Shown one piece after another: positions 32,574-32,960 of a DNA stretch of 32,960 bases. The position numbers and the translations under genes are program-made. Origin of the DNA: Deltaproteobacteria bacterium (lineage in GTDB: Bacteria; Desulfobacterota; Syntrophia; Syntrophales; UBA8958); NCBI GenBank assembly GCA_029561465.1, contig JAKQIZ010000017.1, positions 1-32,960 on the forward strand, read 5' to 3'. The notes beneath the pieces are model-generated. The model had not been told where the DNA came from. It did not search any database and saw only the letters and a list, made by a program, of their open reading frames with translations. How positions within the stretch are numbered: the first letter of the stretch is position 1; every line of letters begins with the position of its first letter.

Positions 32574-32960
32574 ATGAAAAAGAAGACTTCCCCGTCCGCC
32601 ATCCCCTGCCTGACCAAAAATGCCATTACCGTCCTGGAAAGACGCTACCTAAGGAGGCACACGGACGGCCGCGTCCTCGAAACGCCGGCCCACATGTTCA
32701 GGAGAGTGGCGGAGAGCATTGCCGCGGCGGAACGGATATTCAGCCCCCAGGCTGATACAGGGAAGCTGGTGGAGAAGTTCTATCGCATCATGGCCGACCT
32801 GGAATTCCTTCCCAATTCTCCCACCCTGATGAATGCCGGCCGGGAGCTGGGGCAGTTGTCGGCCTGTTTCGTCCTCCCGGTGGGGGACTCCATGGAAGAG
32901 ATCTTCGATGCCGTAAAATATACCGCCCTGATCCACAAGTCCGGCGGCGGCACCGGTTTT
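32574..32960 (+). CDS. nrdJ: Class II (adenosylcobalamin-dependent) ribonucleotide reductase, 3'-truncated
   Basis: The first 129 codons of a B12-dependent ribonucleoside-diphosphate reductase, which makes deoxynucleotides with or without oxygen. The frame runs open to the window edge. Family features are the N-terminal [14 protein letters not shown], then [20 protein letters not shown] and [14 protein letters not shown] with the first active-site Cys, and [10 protein letters not shown] at the end of the visible part. ATG 32574 follows GCGAGGAG at about 32557-32564; the earlier ATG at 32569 is closed by a stop after one codon. NrdR-like boxes upstream support its identity as an nrd gene. Confidence 0.9.
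   Translation, partial: MKKKTSPSAIPCLTKNAITVLERRYLRRHTDGRVLETPAHMFRRVAESIAAAERIFSPQADTGKLVEKFYRIMADLEFLPNSPTLMNAGRELGQLSACFVLPVGDSMEEIFDAVKYTALIHKSGGGTGF

Overview
The window looks like a chromosomal segment of a GC-rich anaerobic Desulfobacterota (deltaproteobacterial) bacterium, possibly of the Syntrophales. This is inferred from gene content only: a short-chain fatty acid permease, a TRAP solute receptor, an acyl-CoA ligase, a biotin carboxylase/carrier fusion, a Tat-exported Fe-S protein with a cytochrome b, and a class II (B12-type) ribonucleotide reductase. No taxonomic marker gene is present.

Layout. 1-1921: 3' part of a SufB/SufD-family gene followed by a dTDP-glucose 4,6-dehydratase. 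1922-3690: a leader with an intrinsic terminator (possible attenuator), an AtoE-type fatty acid permease and its terminator. 3744-4276: a promoter and a secreted AMIN-domain protein. 4574-13186: ten same-strand genes forming a dedicated type II fatty acid/polyketide-like set: malonyl transferase, acyl-CoA dehydrogenase homologue, KAS III, FabA-type dehydratase, FabG-type reductase, FabZ-type dehydratase, KAS I/II, acyl carrier protein, PlsC-type acyltransferase and 4'-phosphopantetheinyl transferase. 13180-15962 (minus): a GAF/HD-GYP signalling protein and an orphan TRAP receptor lipoprotein. 16191-16367: a MITE-like inverted-repeat element between 8-bp direct repeats. 16469-18271: a long-chain acyl-CoA ligase. 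18451-20672 (minus): groES-groEL with promoter and terminator. 20695-22950: divergent CsoR/CstR-family regulator with a visible operator, then a Tat Fe-S protein and a cytochrome b. 23044-26169: a 68-aa protein, panE on the minus strand, and the biotin carboxylase fusion. 26213-28119: an RhlE-type DEAD-box helicase (minus), divergent from a lipoprotein serine hydrolase (28120-29373). 29354-32193 (minus): a patatin/Omp85 outer membrane protein and an RRM RNA-binding protein whose leader carries a terminator. 32475-32960: the 5' end of nrdJ with two NrdR-like boxes.

How the genes fit together. The 4.5-13.2 kb cluster can activate its own carrier protein (PPTase), load malonate (FabD), prime (KAS III), elongate (KAS), reduce (FabG), dehydrate twice over (FabA, FabZ) and hand the chain to an acceptor (PlsC-like). 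It has no recognisable enoyl-ACP reductase and carries an acyl-CoA dehydrogenase homologue instead, so an unsaturated or otherwise unusual acyl product is plausible. This is the best candidate here for an undescribed system. The second is the CstR-like regulator with an electron-transfer pair that lacks a catalytic subunit.
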